In this document: positions 1-12,025 of the stretch, piece by piece
Position numbering within the stretch: the stretch's first letter is position 1
Layout of the letters: the number at the start of each line of letters is the position of its first letter
DNA from: Acinetobacter tianfuensis
Lineage (GTDB): Bacteria; Pseudomonadota; Gammaproteobacteria; Pseudomonadales; Moraxellaceae
Assembly (NCBI RefSeq): GCF_003611465.1
Contig: NZ_RAXV01000021.1
Location: 1 to 64,000, forward strand
Direction: 5' to 3'
Length of the DNA stretch: 64,000 bases
The notes under the pieces: model-generated
What the model saw: the letters and a program-made list of their open reading frames with translations, nothing else
Databases searched by the model: none
What the model was told of the DNA's origin: nothing
Translations under genes and position numbers: made by a program

Positions 1-4
1 CTTT

Positions 5-40
5 AGGCATAAAAAAACCACCCTTTCGGGTAGTTTTTAA
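5..40 (-). terminator. rho-independent terminator after lipoprotein gene
   Basis: On the minus strand ACTACCC, a GAAA loop and GGGTGGT are followed by a run of T. It lies just downstream of the lipoprotein gene ending at 56. Bases 5-31 are identical to 617-643, the terminator of the atp operon. Confidence 0.75.
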
Positions 41-55
41 TCTTCATATGAACCT

Positions 56-535
56 TTATTTCAATGCGATTGTGGCTTTACTGCAATTACCACCTTGTGC
101 AAAAGCATATTCGCTAACTGCTTTTTTTCCTGTTTGCTCATCAACCTGTTTTAAATTTGCCCCACCCACAAATGCGCCCATTTTAATAAATTGCTGAATA
201 AAATATTGCTTACCTGCTTCAGTTTCAATTTCCAAATGGTTAGGTGAAAATTCTGATTCAGTCGAAATTGTATGTTTTTGATTACCAGGTACTTCTTTAT
301 AAAAAAATACCCCACGCGAGGTTTCACCTAAACATTCTCCATCTACCCATACATCTTTCTTTAAGGCAGCACCTTTCACAGAAGCTGAGTGATATACATA
401 AATCCCTGCATTGCCTTCTTGTGGTGCAGTGAGTTGTTTTACTGCTGCTGAAGCACTTTGATCTGCTTTAGGTACCGATGCACATCCAACAAATCCCAAA
501 GATAATAGTAATGTGAAAAAAATTTTATTAGACAT
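56..535 (-). CDS. small outer-membrane-type lipoprotein, DUF2846-like
   Basis: A 159-residue protein when started at the ATG at 535. The reading frame is open to 568, but the second of two adjacent ATGs sits behind a GGA-type ribosome site and gives a clean lipoprotein signal peptide (hydrophobic stretch, then GFVGC), so lipidation at Cys18 is expected. The mature part (NAGIYVYHSAS onward) resembles the DUF2846 family of bacterial lipoproteins of unknown function; this is a family impression, not a proven assignment. It is transcribed in the same direction as the atp operon but separated from it by a strong terminator, so it is probably a separate unit. Confidence 0.75.
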   Translation of the reverse strand: MSNKIFFTLLLSLGFVGCASVPKADQSASAAVKQLTAPQEGNAGIYVYHSASVKGAALKKDVWVDGECLGETSRGVFFYKEVPGNQKHTISTESEFSPNHLEIETEAGKQYFIQQFIKMGAFVGGANLKQVDEQTGKKAVSEYAFAQGGNCSKATIALK

Positions 536-616
536 CATTAATTCCATTGATATAAATTTTTCAAGCACATGAAAAATAACAATTAATTAAAATATAATCA
601 AATTTATTTAAATTTC

Positions 617-650
617 AGGCATAAAAAAACCACCCTTTCGGGTGGCTCTT
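617..650 (-). terminator. rho-independent terminator of the atp operon
   Basis: Read on the minus strand: GAGCCACCC, GAAA tetraloop, GGGTGG and a run of seven T. It sits 20-50 bases after the atpC stop. Confidence 0.85.
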
Positions 651-668
651 TCAATCTCAAACTGCGTC

Positions 669-1088
669 TTATTGAGCGCGGTTTTTGATTTTGCGGATGG
701 TTTCCAACTGAGCAGCAGTTTCTGCAAGAGCAGCCAAAGCAGCAGCAGAGTCCAAATCGCTCTTCTGATTTGCCAGCAAGTTTTCAGCGTTTTTACGCGC
801 TTCAATAATTGCAGCTTCATCTAAGTTGTCAGCACGGATTGCAGTATCTGCAAGAACCGTAACAACGTGCGGTTGAACTTCTAGAACACCACCAGATACA
901 TAGATTAACTCTTCTGTACCGTTCTCAAGCAGAACGCGGATCGCGCCCGGCTTAAGTAAAGTTACTAGCGGCGCGTGGCCAGGCATAATACCCAACTCAC
1001 CGCCAGCACCTTTAGCAATTAGCATAGTTACAGTGCCAGAGTACAAAGACTCTTGAACACTTACAACGTCACACTGCATAGTCGCCAT
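669..1088 (-). CDS. atpC: F1Fo ATP synthase subunit epsilon
   Basis: A 139-residue epsilon subunit of the F1 central stalk, which couples rotation to catalysis and inhibits ATP hydrolysis. The N-terminal beta-sandwich (MQCDVVSVQESLYSG, then GELGIMPGHAPLVTLLKPG) and the C-terminal helical hairpin (from about residue 90) are both present, so it is full length. The start at 1088 follows AGGAG with good spacing; an ATG three codons later is possible. It is the last gene of the atp operon, 26 bases after atpD, and is followed by a strong terminator. Confidence 0.97.
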   Translation of the reverse strand: MATMQCDVVSVQESLYSGTVTMLIAKGAGGELGIMPGHAPLVTLLKPGAIRVLLENGTEELIYVSGGVLEVQPHVVTVLADTAIRADNLDEAAIIEARKNAENLLANQKSDLDSAAALAALAETAAQLETIRKIKNRAQ

Positions 1089-1114
1089 GAGAATCTCCTA
1101 AATTAGGTCACTAA

Positions 1115-2524
<1,410 letters not shown>

Positions 2525-2535
2525 TCAAAATAATG

Positions 2536-3405
2536 TTAAACGGCAGCGGCACCACCAACGATCTCAGAAATTTCCTGAGTAATCGCGGCTTGACGCAGCT
2601 TGTTATAAATAAGTTGCAGGCTCTTGATGATTTCACCAGCGTTATCAGTTGCAGCTTTCATTGCAACCATACGAGCTGACTGCTCGCACGCGATGTTTTC
2701 AATCACGCCTTGGTATACCACAGACTCGATATAACGAACCAATAAGCCATTTAAAAGCTCTTCAGCTTCTGGCTCATAGATGTAGTCCCAACCGTATTGA
2801 CGGTTAAGGGTCTTGTTTTCTTCAGCAGCTGCTAAAGGAACAAGCTGTTCGATCTTTTGGTTTTGAGTCATGGCATTGACAAAGCCGTTAGATACTAGAT
2901 AAATGCGGTCTAATTCGCCTTTATCGAACGCGTCTAACATCACCTGTACAGAACCAGATAACTGTTCAAGACTTGGCGTGTCGCCTACATTCGTAGTCGC
3001 ACCAAGTACTTTACCGCCGTAGTTTTTAAAAAACGCAACCGCTTTTTGACCAATCAAAGCAAATTGAACTTCAATTGACTGCTCTTGTTGCTGCTGTACG
3101 TGTTTTACCACTTTTTTGAACAAGTTAATGTTCAAACCGCCAGCAAGGCCGCGATCTGAAGACACAATGATATAGCCAACGCGCTTAACTGGGCGTTCAA
3201 CCATATAACGGTGCTTATATTCAGGGTTCGCTTGTACCAAATGAGCAATTACACGGTGCATATTTTCGGCATACGGACGGCCTTGAGCCATGCGCTCTTG
3301 CGCACGACGCATCTTAGAAGCTGCTACCATCTGCATCGCGCGAGTAATTTTCTGCGTGCTTTTGATACTAGCTACTTTGGCGCGAATTTCTTTTAAATTT
3401 GCCAT
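2536..3405 (-). CDS. atpG: F1Fo ATP synthase subunit gamma
   Basis: A 289-residue gamma subunit, the rotating central shaft of F1. The N-terminal helix ([36 protein letters not shown]) and the C-terminal helix ([17 protein letters not shown]) that form the coiled-coil shaft are both clear. Length is normal. It lies in the conserved atpA-atpG-atpD order; the gap to atpA is larger (about 90 bases) than the others but has no terminator. Confidence 0.98.
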   Translation of the reverse strand: MANLKEIRAKVASIKSTQKITRAMQMVAASKMRRAQERMAQGRPYAENMHRVIAHLVQANPEYKHRYMVERPVKRVGYIIVSSDRGLAGGLNINLFKKVVKHVQQQQEQSIEVQFALIGQKAVAFFKNYGGKVLGATTNVGDTPSLEQLSGSVQVMLDAFDKGELDRIYLVSNGFVNAMTQNQKIEQLVPLAAAEENKTLNRQYGWDYIYEPEAEELLNGLLVRYIESVVYQGVIENIACEQSARMVAMKAATDNAGEIIKSLQLIYNKLRQAAITQEISEIVGGAAAV

Positions 3406-3494
3406 ACGCTTAACCTAGTATTCGAAGGCCCTTTCGAGCCCTCGAAGGTTGATTCCGTGAACCAAACCGACACTAAATTCAACTGTGTTGAATA

Positions 3495-5039
3495 TTAGTA
3501 AGTTTGAGTCGCTTTGAACTTCTCAATACCTGCTTTAAATTCAGCTTCGATGTCTTTGTTGTAATCACCAGTTTCATCGATTTTTTGCATTAACGCAGCA
3601 TGTTCAGAACGGAAGTAAGAAATCAACGCAGCATCAAAGTCTACGATTTTCTTAACGTCAACGTCAGTCATGTAACCTTCGTTAGATGCATATACTGATA
3701 CAGCTTGGTCAGCGATTGAGTAAGGAGCATATTGTTTTTGCTTCATTAACTCAGTAACACGTTGACCGTGTTCTAATTGCTTACGAGTTGCTTCGTCAAG
3801 GTCAGAAGCGAACTGAGCAAACGCTGCCAATTCACGGTATTGTGCAAGTGCAGTACGGATACCGCCTGACAATTTTTTGATGATCTTAGTTTGAGCAGAA
3901 CCGCCAACACGTGATACCGAAATACCTGCGTTTACAGCAGGACGGATACCAGAGTTGAACAATGAAGTCTCAAGGAAGATCTGACCGTCAGTGATCGAAA
4001 TTACGTTCGTTGGTACGAATGCAGATACGTCACCCGCTTGAGTTTCAATGATTGGTAAAGCTGTTAAAGAACCAGTTTGGCCTTTAACTTCACCATTCGT
4101 GAATTTCTCAACGTAGTCAGCAGAAACGCGCGAAGCACGCTCAAGCAGACGAGAGTGAAGATAGAATACGTCACCTGGGTACGCTTCACGACCTGGCGGA
4201 CGGCGTAATAACAATGAAATTTGACGGTAAGCAACTGCTTGCTTAGACAAATCATCATAAATGATCAGCGCGTCTTCACCGCGGTCACGGAAGTATTCGC
4301 CCATTGTACAGCCTGAGTACGGAGCAAGGAAAAGCATTGCTGCTGGATCCGCTGCCGCTGCTGCTACAACAGTTGTATACGCCATAGCGCCAGTTTCTTC
4401 CAGCTTGCGCACAACGTTAGCGATCGTTGATTGTTTTTGACCAACTGCTACGTATACACATTTAATGCCAGAGTTTTTCTGAGCGATGATCGCATCGATC
4501 GCCATTGCTGTTTTACCAGTTTGACGGTCACCGATGATTAATTCACGTTGGCCGCGGCCAACTGGAATCATTGTATCAACTGATTTATAACCAGTTTGTA
4601 CAGGCTCATCTACCGACTGACGCCAAATTACGCCTGGTGCAACTTTTTCTACTGCATCAGTTAATTTCGCATCAATTGGGCCTTTACCGTCAATTGGATT
4701 ACCAAGAGCGTCTACTACACGGCCTAAAAGTTCTGGACCAACCGGAACTTCTAATACGCGGCCTGTGCAGCGAGCTTTTTGGCCTTCTTGAAGGCTTAAG
4801 TAGTTACCTAAAACAACGACGCCCACTGAATCCTGTTCTAGGTTCAGTGCCATACCGTAAAGGCCGCCGTCGAATTCGATCATTTCACCGTACATTGCAT
4901 CAGCAAGGCCGTGAATACGCACAATACCGTCGGAAACCATAACAATGGTTCCTTCGTTCTTAGCGGTTGCGCTGGTGTCCAGATCGCCGATACGCTGTTT
5001 AATGAGCGCACTGATCTCGGATGGATTCAGTTGTTGCAT
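3495..5039 (-). CDS. atpA: F1Fo ATP synthase subunit alpha
   Basis: A 514-residue alpha subunit of F1, with non-catalytic nucleotide sites. The frame is open to an upstream TTG at 5054, but the ATG at 5039 follows a GAGG ribosome site and gives the usual start [10 protein letters not shown]. The P-loop GDRQTGKTA is near residues 169-177, and the alpha-type signature ([14 protein letters not shown]) is near residue 363. Full length, in operon order after atpH. Confidence 0.98.
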   Translation of the reverse strand: MQQLNPSEISALIKQRIGDLDTSATAKNEGTIVMVSDGIVRIHGLADAMYGEMIEFDGGLYGMALNLEQDSVGVVVLGNYLSLQEGQKARCTGRVLEVPVGPELLGRVVDALGNPIDGKGPIDAKLTDAVEKVAPGVIWRQSVDEPVQTGYKSVDTMIPVGRGQRELIIGDRQTGKTAMAIDAIIAQKNSGIKCVYVAVGQKQSTIANVVRKLEETGAMAYTTVVAAAAADPAAMLFLAPYSGCTMGEYFRDRGEDALIIYDDLSKQAVAYRQISLLLRRPPGREAYPGDVFYLHSRLLERASRVSADYVEKFTNGEVKGQTGSLTALPIIETQAGDVSAFVPTNVISITDGQIFLETSLFNSGIRPAVNAGISVSRVGGSAQTKIIKKLSGGIRTALAQYRELAAFAQFASDLDEATRKQLEHGQRVTELMKQKQYAPYSIADQAVSVYASNEGYMTDVDVKKIVDFDAALISYFRSEHAALMQKIDETGDYNKDIEAEFKAGIEKFKATQTY

Positions 5040-5082
5040 TGCGCTATACCTCAATCTTTTTAAAGTTCAGTCTTCTTATTTC

Positions 5083-5619
5083 TTAGGCAAGAAGACGAGT
5101 ACGCATTTTTTCAAGCTTATTAAGCGCAGAGTCATCTATCACTTGGTCGCCTGCACGAATAACTACACCAGCAATCAGCGCTGGGTTAACTTCAACAGTC
5201 ACGCTTACAGCAGCTTCGAATTTCTTCTCTAATGCATGCGTAAGCAATTGTTCTTGTACTGAAGTTAATGGGAATGCTGATTCAATCACAACATCCACAG
5301 TATTGTTATTCTGTGATTTAAGCTGCTCATATTCTGCTGCAATTTCAGGAAGAAGAACCAAACGGTTATTTTCAGCAAGCAATGTCAAAAAGTTAGACAC
5401 AGCTGCAGTTTGGTCTTCACCTAAAACTTTAGCAAAAAGAGCGACCTGCTCAGCAGGTGTAAGCTCAGGGCGATTTAGATAAGCTGAAAATGCTTCGTCT
5501 TGCACAGCTGCACTAAGCAAATCAAGCGCTTGTGACCAAGAGTCAGTTGCGCTTTGCTCAGAAGCGTAAGCAAATGCTGCTTTAGCGTATGGGCGTGCCA
5601 ACGTCAAGAGTTCAGCCAT
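5083..5619 (-). CDS. atpH: F1Fo ATP synthase subunit delta
   Basis: A 178-residue delta subunit, part of the peripheral stalk that joins F1 to the b subunits. The N-terminal helical domain ([19 protein letters not shown]) and the conserved C-terminal part ([20 protein letters not shown]) mark the family. It starts 12 bases after the atpF stop, and the gap to atpA is about 43 bases. No unusual feature is seen. Confidence 0.97.
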   Translation of the reverse strand: MAELLTLARPYAKAAFAYASEQSATDSWSQALDLLSAAVQDEAFSAYLNRPELTPAEQVALFAKVLGEDQTAAVSNFLTLLAENNRLVLLPEIAAEYEQLKSQNNNTVDVVIESAFPLTSVQEQLLTHALEKKFEAAVSVTVEVNPALIAGVVIRAGDQVIDDSALNKLEKMRTRLLA

Positions 5620-5631
5620 AATCCGCCTCTC

Positions 5632-6102
5632 TTAAAGTTTAGCAGCCAGCTGAGTCAGCATGGCATTGTGAGCTTCTGCATCAACTTGCTGGCTAAGAAT
5701 TTTCTCAGCACCAGTCACTGCAAGAGCAGCCACTTGTTGACGCAATTCTTCGCGGGCAGCATTGATTTCAGTGTCAACAGATTCTTTCGCTTGTTGACGG
5801 ATGCGCTCACCTTCAGCAGATGCTTGAGTACGCGCTTCTTCTACCAATTGTGCACCGCGACGGTTCGCTTGTTCGATCAATTGAGCCGCTTGTGCTTTTG
5901 CTGCGTCTAATTCAGCTTTCACTTGAGCTTGCGCATCTGCAAGGTCAGCTTTGGCTTTTTCAGCAGCATTTAAGCCATCAGCGATTTTACGCTGACGCTC
6001 ACTAATCGCATTGATTAGTGGTGGCCATACAAATTTCATGCAGAATGCGACAAAAATCGCAAATGAAATCGCTTGGCCAATCAATGTGAGGTTGATATTC
6101 AT
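5632..6102 (-). CDS. atpF: F1Fo ATP synthase subunit b
   Basis: A 156-residue b subunit: one N-terminal membrane helix (residues 5-25, [20 protein letters not shown]) followed by a long charged, alanine-rich helix that forms the dimeric peripheral stalk. The sequence from [16 protein letters not shown] onward has the typical heptad-like pattern. Normal length; one b-type gene only, as usual for a gammaproteobacterium. It lies between atpE and atpH. Confidence 0.97.
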   Translation of the reverse strand: MNINLTLIGQAISFAIFVAFCMKFVWPPLINAISERQRKIADGLNAAEKAKADLADAQAQVKAELDAAKAQAAQLIEQANRRGAQLVEEARTQASAEGERIRQQAKESVDTEINAAREELRQQVAALAVTGAEKILSQQVDAEAHNAMLTQLAAKL

Positions 6103-6140
6103 TGCTATTCCTCAATAGTTTAATTTAGGAATTAAGCTGA

Positions 6141-6395
<255 letters not shown>

Positions 6396-6468
6396 TCAGA
6401 GGTTAGGTTTATACCAAATTAAATTAAAAAATTGTGCCTAACCATCCAGTGACAGTTAGGCAATGCCA

Positions 6469-7347
<879 letters not shown>

Positions 7348-7448
7348 TCACACCTGGTCAATGTCAAAAAACTAATGGAACTCACGAATATCGCGTGCTG
7401 CTTGATATCTCGTCAGCTCCTGAAAAAACTTTTCAATTTTTGCTGCGC

Positions 7449-7847
7449 TTAAACTCGTTTTTGTAGACGTGACACCCAAAAAGGTGCAACCCACGACATG
7501 GCTTGAACGAGGATAAAACCACAAAACAATGCTGCCGGTGACAGCGGCTTCACATTGCTCAAAATCAAAATGAATCCAACAATCACTATTGCAAACTTGC
7601 CCATCATGCCACGATACATATTAGACAGCACTTGCTTGGTCGCGCGCGCGCCAGCGGCTCTAAATGACTGCCACGAAAAGTAGCAGCTCGCCAGCCAGCA
7701 TACCAGTGCGCCTAAGGCAGCACTCATTGCGCCAGTTGAGTCTTTAAGGACCCATCCAATCAAGGCTGAAACAGGAATCATTACTGCTTGCAAGATGACT
7801 AAAGCTTTCGCTAATCGTCGATCAATCAAGCGACTAGTTCGGCTCAT
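7449..7847 (-). CDS. atpI: ATP synthase accessory membrane protein AtpI
   Basis: A 132-residue protein with four hydrophobic segments and a basic N-terminus (MSRTSRLIDRRLAKALV). AtpI proteins assist assembly of the c-ring and possibly Mg2+ handling; they are weakly conserved, and the assignment here rests mainly on size, topology and position as first gene of the atp operon. A promoter-like sequence lies about 65 bases upstream. Confidence 0.88.
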   Translation of the reverse strand: MSRTSRLIDRRLAKALVILQAVMIPVSALIGWVLKDSTGAMSAALGALVCWLASCYFSWQSFRAAGARATKQVLSNMYRGMMGKFAIVIVGFILILSNVKPLSPAALFCGFILVQAMSWVAPFWVSRLQKRV

Positions 7848-7910
7848 TTTTGTACACTCACAGCATTTATGCTTGACAAGTTTAGCTGATGATTATTTTT
7901 AATCGCAGGC

Positions 7911-7939
7911 ATTATAGGGTTACACCCCTGAACATGCAA
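7911..7939 (-). promoter_or_regulatory. putative sigma70 promoter of the atp operon
   Basis: On the minus strand a perfect TATAAT (bases 7916-7911) lies 17 bases after a weak TTGCAT -35 box (7939-7934), about 65 bases ahead of atpI. No other good candidate was seen in this intergenic stretch. Confidence 0.55.
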
Positions 7940-8017
7940 TCTTTTCCCGACCTAAGTCTGGTTTTTTTCAATCATTAAACTGCTTTTAATCTAAACAATA
8001 ACTGATTATTTTTTGCA

Positions 8018-8857
8018 TCATTTCCGTGCATTTAGCACACAATTCTGGGTTTGCTCCGCCAGCTGCTTCCACGCGATTAAAAAATCGGCCTGACCGGTCA
8101 TGCTTTCATCCACCTTCTGAAAGACTGCCGCGCCAAGCTTTTGGTACTGATTTTTACTGGCATGGCCCTCAGCCAATAAGCACATTTTTGCCTGCGGACG
8201 AGTATCATTCATAAATTTGATTTGCGCGATCGTCGGGGCAATATGCGGATCATCTGTCAGCGCGCCAGAAAACTTTAAATTCAATGATCGTTCAAGATAT
8301 TGATACGCATCATGATAAGCCCAATATGGCTGCGGCTTGTTTACCTTATGCAAGCGCTGTGCGCTGATCAGCATTTCATGTGCAAATAAGCGGGCATTGG
8401 CCCAGTATTTGTCACGGTTTTCCGGTTTTTGCTGTGAACGCAGCGCTGCAATAAAGAAACCGATACGCACAGCATTGTTCGGTTCAAGCCATACATGCGT
8501 ATCCACGGTATTTGGCAGCGCTTTGCCTCTTGGGTTTCTCAGCGGCAGCACACTGACAATACCTGAATCTAATATGGCAATACTTTTACCGCTTTCTGAC
8601 AGCAGCTTATCTAAAGGCGCCTCATGCGCTTTGCCTAACCAAAGCACTAAATCTGCATCCTGCACAATTTTACGGTGCGCAGGTGTCAGGCTGACATCAT
8701 GTCCTGTCTGATTTTCCAGCAGCAGCTTCGGCTGCTCTACCCCATTGGTGACTTGTTTTGCAATGAGATAAATTGGATGCGTAGATACCACCAGATCTTG
8801 CGCCCAGCCAAATGAGCTGAACATTGCCAATATACATAGGGCATAGAAACGGGACAT
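8018..8857 (-). CDS. znuA: zinc ABC transporter, periplasmic zinc-binding protein
   Basis: A 279-residue cluster-9 (ZnuA/TroA-type) metal-binding protein. The frame is open from an ATG at 8869, but the ATG at 8857 gives a standard Sec signal peptide (FYALCILAMFSSFGWAQD). Probable zinc ligands are histidines in STHPIY, DTHVWLEP and AYHDAYQY. The His-rich loop found in many ZnuA proteins is absent; the related ZnuC instead has a His-rich tail. The gene is divergent from zur-znuCB across a Zur box, so it should be repressed when zinc is sufficient. Together with ZnuB and ZnuC it imports Zn2+. Confidence 0.92.
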   Translation of the reverse strand: MSRFYALCILAMFSSFGWAQDLVVSTHPIYLIAKQVTNGVEQPKLLLENQTGHDVSLTPAHRKIVQDADLVLWLGKAHEAPLDKLLSESGKSIAILDSGIVSVLPLRNPRGKALPNTVDTHVWLEPNNAVRIGFFIAALRSQQKPENRDKYWANARLFAHEMLISAQRLHKVNKPQPYWAYHDAYQYLERSLNLKFSGALTDDPHIAPTIAQIKFMNDTRPQAKMCLLAEGHASKNQYQKLGAAVFQKVDESMTGQADFLIAWKQLAEQTQNCVLNARK

Positions 8858-8882
8858 GAGGCAAACCATAATATTCGAGAAG

Positions 8883-8897
8883 TGTTATAATATAACA
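8883..8897. promoter_or_regulatory. Zur box between znuA and zur-znuCB
   Basis: TGTTATAATATAACA is a perfect palindrome apart from the centre and matches the core of the gammaproteobacterial Zur operator (GTTATA-N-TATAAC). It lies 26 bases upstream of znuA and about 95 upstream of zur, so one site can control both divergent units. Confidence 0.85.
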
Positions 8898-8991
8898 AAA
8901 TGCTAAAAATACCTACGTCTGATCGTAAGTTGATAGCGTTCATGTTAAGATTTAAAGTCTTTTTCTTTATTGTTTCGCACTTGAGGTCGCT

Positions 8992-9489
8992 ATGAGCACT
9001 TGTTCTCACGAACACCATGATGCACTGCACGGCGTTCATGATCACCACAATGTAGAACAGCGTCTTGCGGAAGCAGAAAGCATGTGCGCTGCCGCTGGCG
9101 CACGCCTCACCCCTTTGCGTAAAGAAGTGCTGGAACTGATTTTAAATGCCTCTGGCCCAGTTGGCGCATATGACCTTTTGGCAAAAATTAAAAGTGAATC
9201 AGACCGCCCTGCTGCCCCGCCTACGGTGTACCGCACTTTAGACTTCTTATTGGAAAAAGGCCTGATTCACCGTCTGACATCGATTAATGCCTATATCCCC
9301 TGCTGCCATCCGCGTGAAGGCCATCAGGCTGCATTTCTGATTTGTTCAGACTGCAAAACAGTAAAAGAAGCGTCTTCTCAAGGCTTGCTGCAGCAGCTGG
9401 ATCAGCTTTCTGCATCCGATGCTTTTACAGCGCATCACAGTATTATTGAAATTTCAGGACTTTGTCAGCAGTGCCGTCTCAAACACTAA
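8992..9489 (+). CDS. zur: zinc uptake regulator Zur, Fur family
   Basis: A 165-residue Fur-family repressor. After a His-rich N-terminal tail (residues 5-20: HEHHDALHGVHDHH) comes the winged-helix domain (LTPLRKEVLELIL, then TVYRTLDFLLEKGLIHR) and a C-terminal dimerization part with two Cys-x2-Cys pairs (CSDC and CQQC) for the structural zinc. Its position at the head of znuCB and opposite znuA identifies it as Zur rather than Fur. Zn-bound Zur is expected to bind the palindrome at 8883-8897. The 3' end overlaps the znuC start. Confidence 0.94.
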   Translation: MSTCSHEHHDALHGVHDHHNVEQRLAEAESMCAAAGARLTPLRKEVLELILNASGPVGAYDLLAKIKSESDRPAAPPTVYRTLDFLLEKGLIHRLTSINAYIPCCHPREGHQAAFLICSDCKTVKEASSQGLLQQLDQLSASDAFTAHHSIIEISGLCQQCRLKH

Positions 9490-10253
9490 GCCCAGCTGTA
9501 CTGGCAGAATTAAAACAAATTTATGTCCGTATAGACGAACGCGACATTTTAAAAAATATTGATTTTACTTTACATAAAGGTGAAATCGTGACGCTGATTG
9601 GCCCGAATGGCGCAGGAAAATCCACTTTAATTAAAGTACTGCTGGGTATTGTTAAGCCTAGCGCCGGCGAAATTCTCACACAGCCGAAACTCAAATTTTC
9701 TTATGTACCGCAGAAATTCAATCCTTCACATAGCTTGCCGCTGCGGGTGTGTGATCTTCTCGCACTGGAAAAATGCGATGCCTCGATAAAGGCAGAAATT
9801 ATCCGAGATACAGGCATCGGCAAATTACAGCAATCTAAAGTACAGCAGCTGTCTGGCGGTGAACGTCAGCGTGTGCTGCTGGCCCGCGCTTTGCTGCGCC
9901 AGCCGCATATTTTAGTTTTAGATGAGCCGATGCAAGGTTTGGATATTCAGTCTGAAGCTGAACTGTATGACTATGTGCGCAGCCTGCCAAAAAAATACGG
10001 CTGCGCCATTTTAATGGTCTCACATGATTTGCAGTGGGTGATGCAAGGCACACACCGTGTGGTTTGCTTAAACAAGCACATCTGCTGCAGCGGCTTGCCT
10101 GAAAATGTGCAGCAGCACCCGGAATACCAAGCCATTTTTGGCACAAATCGTGTGTTTTACCAGCACCACCATGACCACTGTGCTCATGGGGACAGCGCTA
10201 CACCATGCCAGCATGATTCGCGTCCGCATATTCACCCAGAACCGGAGGCTTAA
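9462..10253 (+). CDS. znuC: zinc ABC transporter, ATP-binding protein
   Basis: A 263-residue ABC ATPase: Walker A GPNGAGKST at residues 47-55, signature LSGGE at 130-134, Walker B LVLDEP at 151-156. The C-terminal tail is very rich in His (HHHDHCAHGD and further), a plausible zinc sensor or chelator. The start codon is not ATG: either TTG at 9462 (given here) or GTG at 9471, which has better spacing from AGGA at 9456. Both lie inside zur, so translation is coupled. Function: energises Zn2+ import with ZnuA and ZnuB. Confidence 0.93.
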   Translation: MSAVPSQTLSPAVLAELKQIYVRIDERDILKNIDFTLHKGEIVTLIGPNGAGKSTLIKVLLGIVKPSAGEILTQPKLKFSYVPQKFNPSHSLPLRVCDLLALEKCDASIKAEIIRDTGIGKLQQSKVQQLSGGERQRVLLARALLRQPHILVLDEPMQGLDIQSEAELYDYVRSLPKKYGCAILMVSHDLQWVMQGTHRVVCLNKHICCSGLPENVQQHPEYQAIFGTNRVFYQHHHDHCAHGDSATPCQHDSRPHIHPEPEA

Positions 10254-10256
10254 CGC

Positions 10257-11057
10257 ATGATGGAATGGCTGCAGCTGCTCCTGCCCGCTTGGATTATGGG
10301 TACGCTTTTGGTGTTTTTAACTGCGCCGCTGGGCTGCCTGATGCTTTGGCGCCGCATGTCATTTTTTGCAGATACAATGGCGCACGGCACTTTATTGGGT
10401 GTTGCCATTGCAGGTGCTTTAGCCCTCCCCCTCTGGGTTGGCGTTACACTGCTGGCAGCCATGCTGGTCGGCATCTTATGGATTCTGCATGATCCGCGCC
10501 TGCCAAATGATGCTTTGCTGGCACTGTGTTCCGCGACCCTGCTCTGCTCTGGCCTGCTGCTCATTCAGCACTTGCCTGAACTCCGCCCTGAGCTGCTCAG
10601 CTATTTATTTGGTGATTTACTCACGATCACATGGGCAGACCTACCCGTTTTTGCCACGGTTATTGTTGTTGCATTGGCAGTGCTTTATAAAAGTTGGCAA
10701 GCGCAAATCCAAATTGCAATTGACCCAGATGTTGCCATAAGTGAAGGAATCAATGCCCAATGGCAGCGGCTGATTTTTATGATGCTGCTGGCTTTATTTA
10801 CCGTGCTCGCTTTACGCGCTGTGGGTTCACTGCTCATGGGTGCACTTTTAGTCATTCCAGCACTGACTGCGCGTTTACTGGCGAACTCACCTAAACAAAT
10901 GGTGGTGTGGGCTTTTCTGATTGCACAAGCCGGAGTGACGGTCGGCCTATGGTCAAGCGCAGGATTGAACGTTTCAACCGGCCTGAGCATTGTACTGACC
11001 ATGGCAATCTTATTTGCTGTAATTTTTAGTGTGCAGAAAGTTAAAAAGCTGACCTAA
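10257..11057 (+). CDS. znuB: zinc ABC transporter, permease
   Basis: A 266-residue cluster-9 permease with seven to eight hydrophobic segments; family features are MMEWLQLLLPAWIMG at the start, RRMSFFADTMAHGTLLGVA near residue 30 (the conserved S-x2-D-x4-H segment) and the C-terminal GLNVSTGLSIVLTMA. It begins three bases after the znuC stop, at one of two adjacent ATGs (10257 or 10260). It is the last gene of the zur-znuCB operon and is followed by a terminator. Confidence 0.95.
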   Translation: MMEWLQLLLPAWIMGTLLVFLTAPLGCLMLWRRMSFFADTMAHGTLLGVAIAGALALPLWVGVTLLAAMLVGILWILHDPRLPNDALLALCSATLLCSGLLLIQHLPELRPELLSYLFGDLLTITWADLPVFATVIVVALAVLYKSWQAQIQIAIDPDVAISEGINAQWQRLIFMMLLALFTVLALRAVGSLLMGALLVIPALTARLLANSPKQMVVWAFLIAQAGVTVGLWSSAGLNVSTGLSIVLTMAILFAVIFSVQKVKKLT

Positions 11058-11065
11058 AAGCACCA

Positions 11066-11096
11066 ATAAAAAAACTGCTCATAGCAGTTTTTTTAT
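11066..11096 (+). terminator. terminator of the zur-znuCB operon
   Basis: AAAAAACTGCT, a short CATA loop and AGCAGTTTTTTT, immediately after znuB. It has A and T tracts on both sides, so it could act on either strand. Confidence 0.85.
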
Positions 11097-11148
11097 GCCC
11101 TTTAAAACGATATAACTTTATATATCTCAAATAAAAAATGGCTTAGAC

Positions 11149-11664
11149 ATGCAAATTGCTGATTTTAAGTTGCTCGCCCGCTACAACATCTGGGCAACCA
11201 TACGTTTGAACCAAAACCTTGCCTTAATTTCAGATGACGATTTCTACAAAGATTGCGGTTTATTTTTTAAAAGTATCTCAGGCACACTGAATCACCTGCT
11301 GGTCGGTGAGCATTATTTGTGGTTTTCCCATTTTACGGCTGGTTCATCACCCCAGCTGGCGCTCAATCATATTGCAATCACCGACCGTAAAACCATATTA
11401 AGTGAACTAAACTCGCGTGCAGAAAATTGGCTAGATTATTTGGATCAATTAGACTCGCAGCAGTTAAGCAGTGATTTAAATTATATAAGCTCACTTGGTG
11501 ATGCTATTTGTTTGCCATTTTCAAGTACCTTAGTGCATGTATTTAACCATGGCACACATCACCGCGGGCAAATAACAGCCAGTTTGAGCGCTATGGGCTA
11601 CCCCTGCCCTGAATTAGATTTAATTTATATGCTTTTGGAACAGGCAAAGAATCATCCCAAATAA
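11149..11664 (+). CDS. DinB family protein
   Basis: A 171-residue four-helix-bundle protein of the DinB/YfiT superfamily, with the typical ARYNIWATIRLNQNL first helix and three histidines in the positions of the family's metal triad (in TLNHLLVGEH, then VFNHGTHHRGQ). Members are metal-dependent hydrolase- or thiol-transferase-like proteins; the substrate here is unknown. It stands alone, convergent with the small gene that follows. Confidence 0.85.
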   Translation: MQIADFKLLARYNIWATIRLNQNLALISDDDFYKDCGLFFKSISGTLNHLLVGEHYLWFSHFTAGSSPQLALNHIAITDRKTILSELNSRAENWLDYLDQLDSQQLSSDLNYISSLGDAICLPFSSTLVHVFNHGTHHRGQITASLSAMGYPCPELDLIYMLLEQAKNHPK

Positions 11665-11677
11665 TAAAGTTACTGCT

Positions 11678-11932
11678 TTAAAGGCCGTGCTTTAACTTAT
11701 AGAAACGAAACTCGGGATTAAACAGTCCAATTAAAAATAAGATCGTAAATGCAATCCAAAAGAACCACGCCATCATGATTACTTGGTCTTTTGTCCACTC
11801 TTCAGACTGAGAAGAACTAAAGAAAAACCATGTTTTCCAGCCCTGAATATACGCTGCGCCGCCCCATGAAATTATCCATTTAGTCACAATACAATGAAGA
11901 ATATAGATGAAAACCCAAAGTGTTGTTGACAT
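11678..11932 (-). CDS. small membrane protein, unknown function
   Basis: An 84-residue protein with an N-terminal hydrophobic segment (residues 4-22), a Trp- and Ser-rich middle (GWKTWFFFSSSQSEEW) and a second membrane helix (residues 53-70). No family was recognised. It is convergent with the DinB-like gene and only 13 bases separate the two stops. Coding potential is plausible because of the clear membrane pattern, but it could be strain-specific. Confidence 0.6.
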   Translation of the reverse strand: MSTTLWVFIYILHCIVTKWIISWGGAAYIQGWKTWFFFSSSQSEEWTKDQVIMMAWFFWIAFTILFLIGLFNPEFRFYKLKHGL

Positions 11933-12025
11933 TGTTTATTCGACTTATTTTTAATAATAGCCCCACAATATCGTAATAGAATTAATTGAACAAGAACTTA
12001 TAACTTTGAATATTCACCTTCTAAA

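Noticed and set aside
10250..10564. Long antisense frames inside znuB, atpA, hsdM and other genes
   Set aside because: They lie fully within well supported genes on the opposite strand and show no family features.
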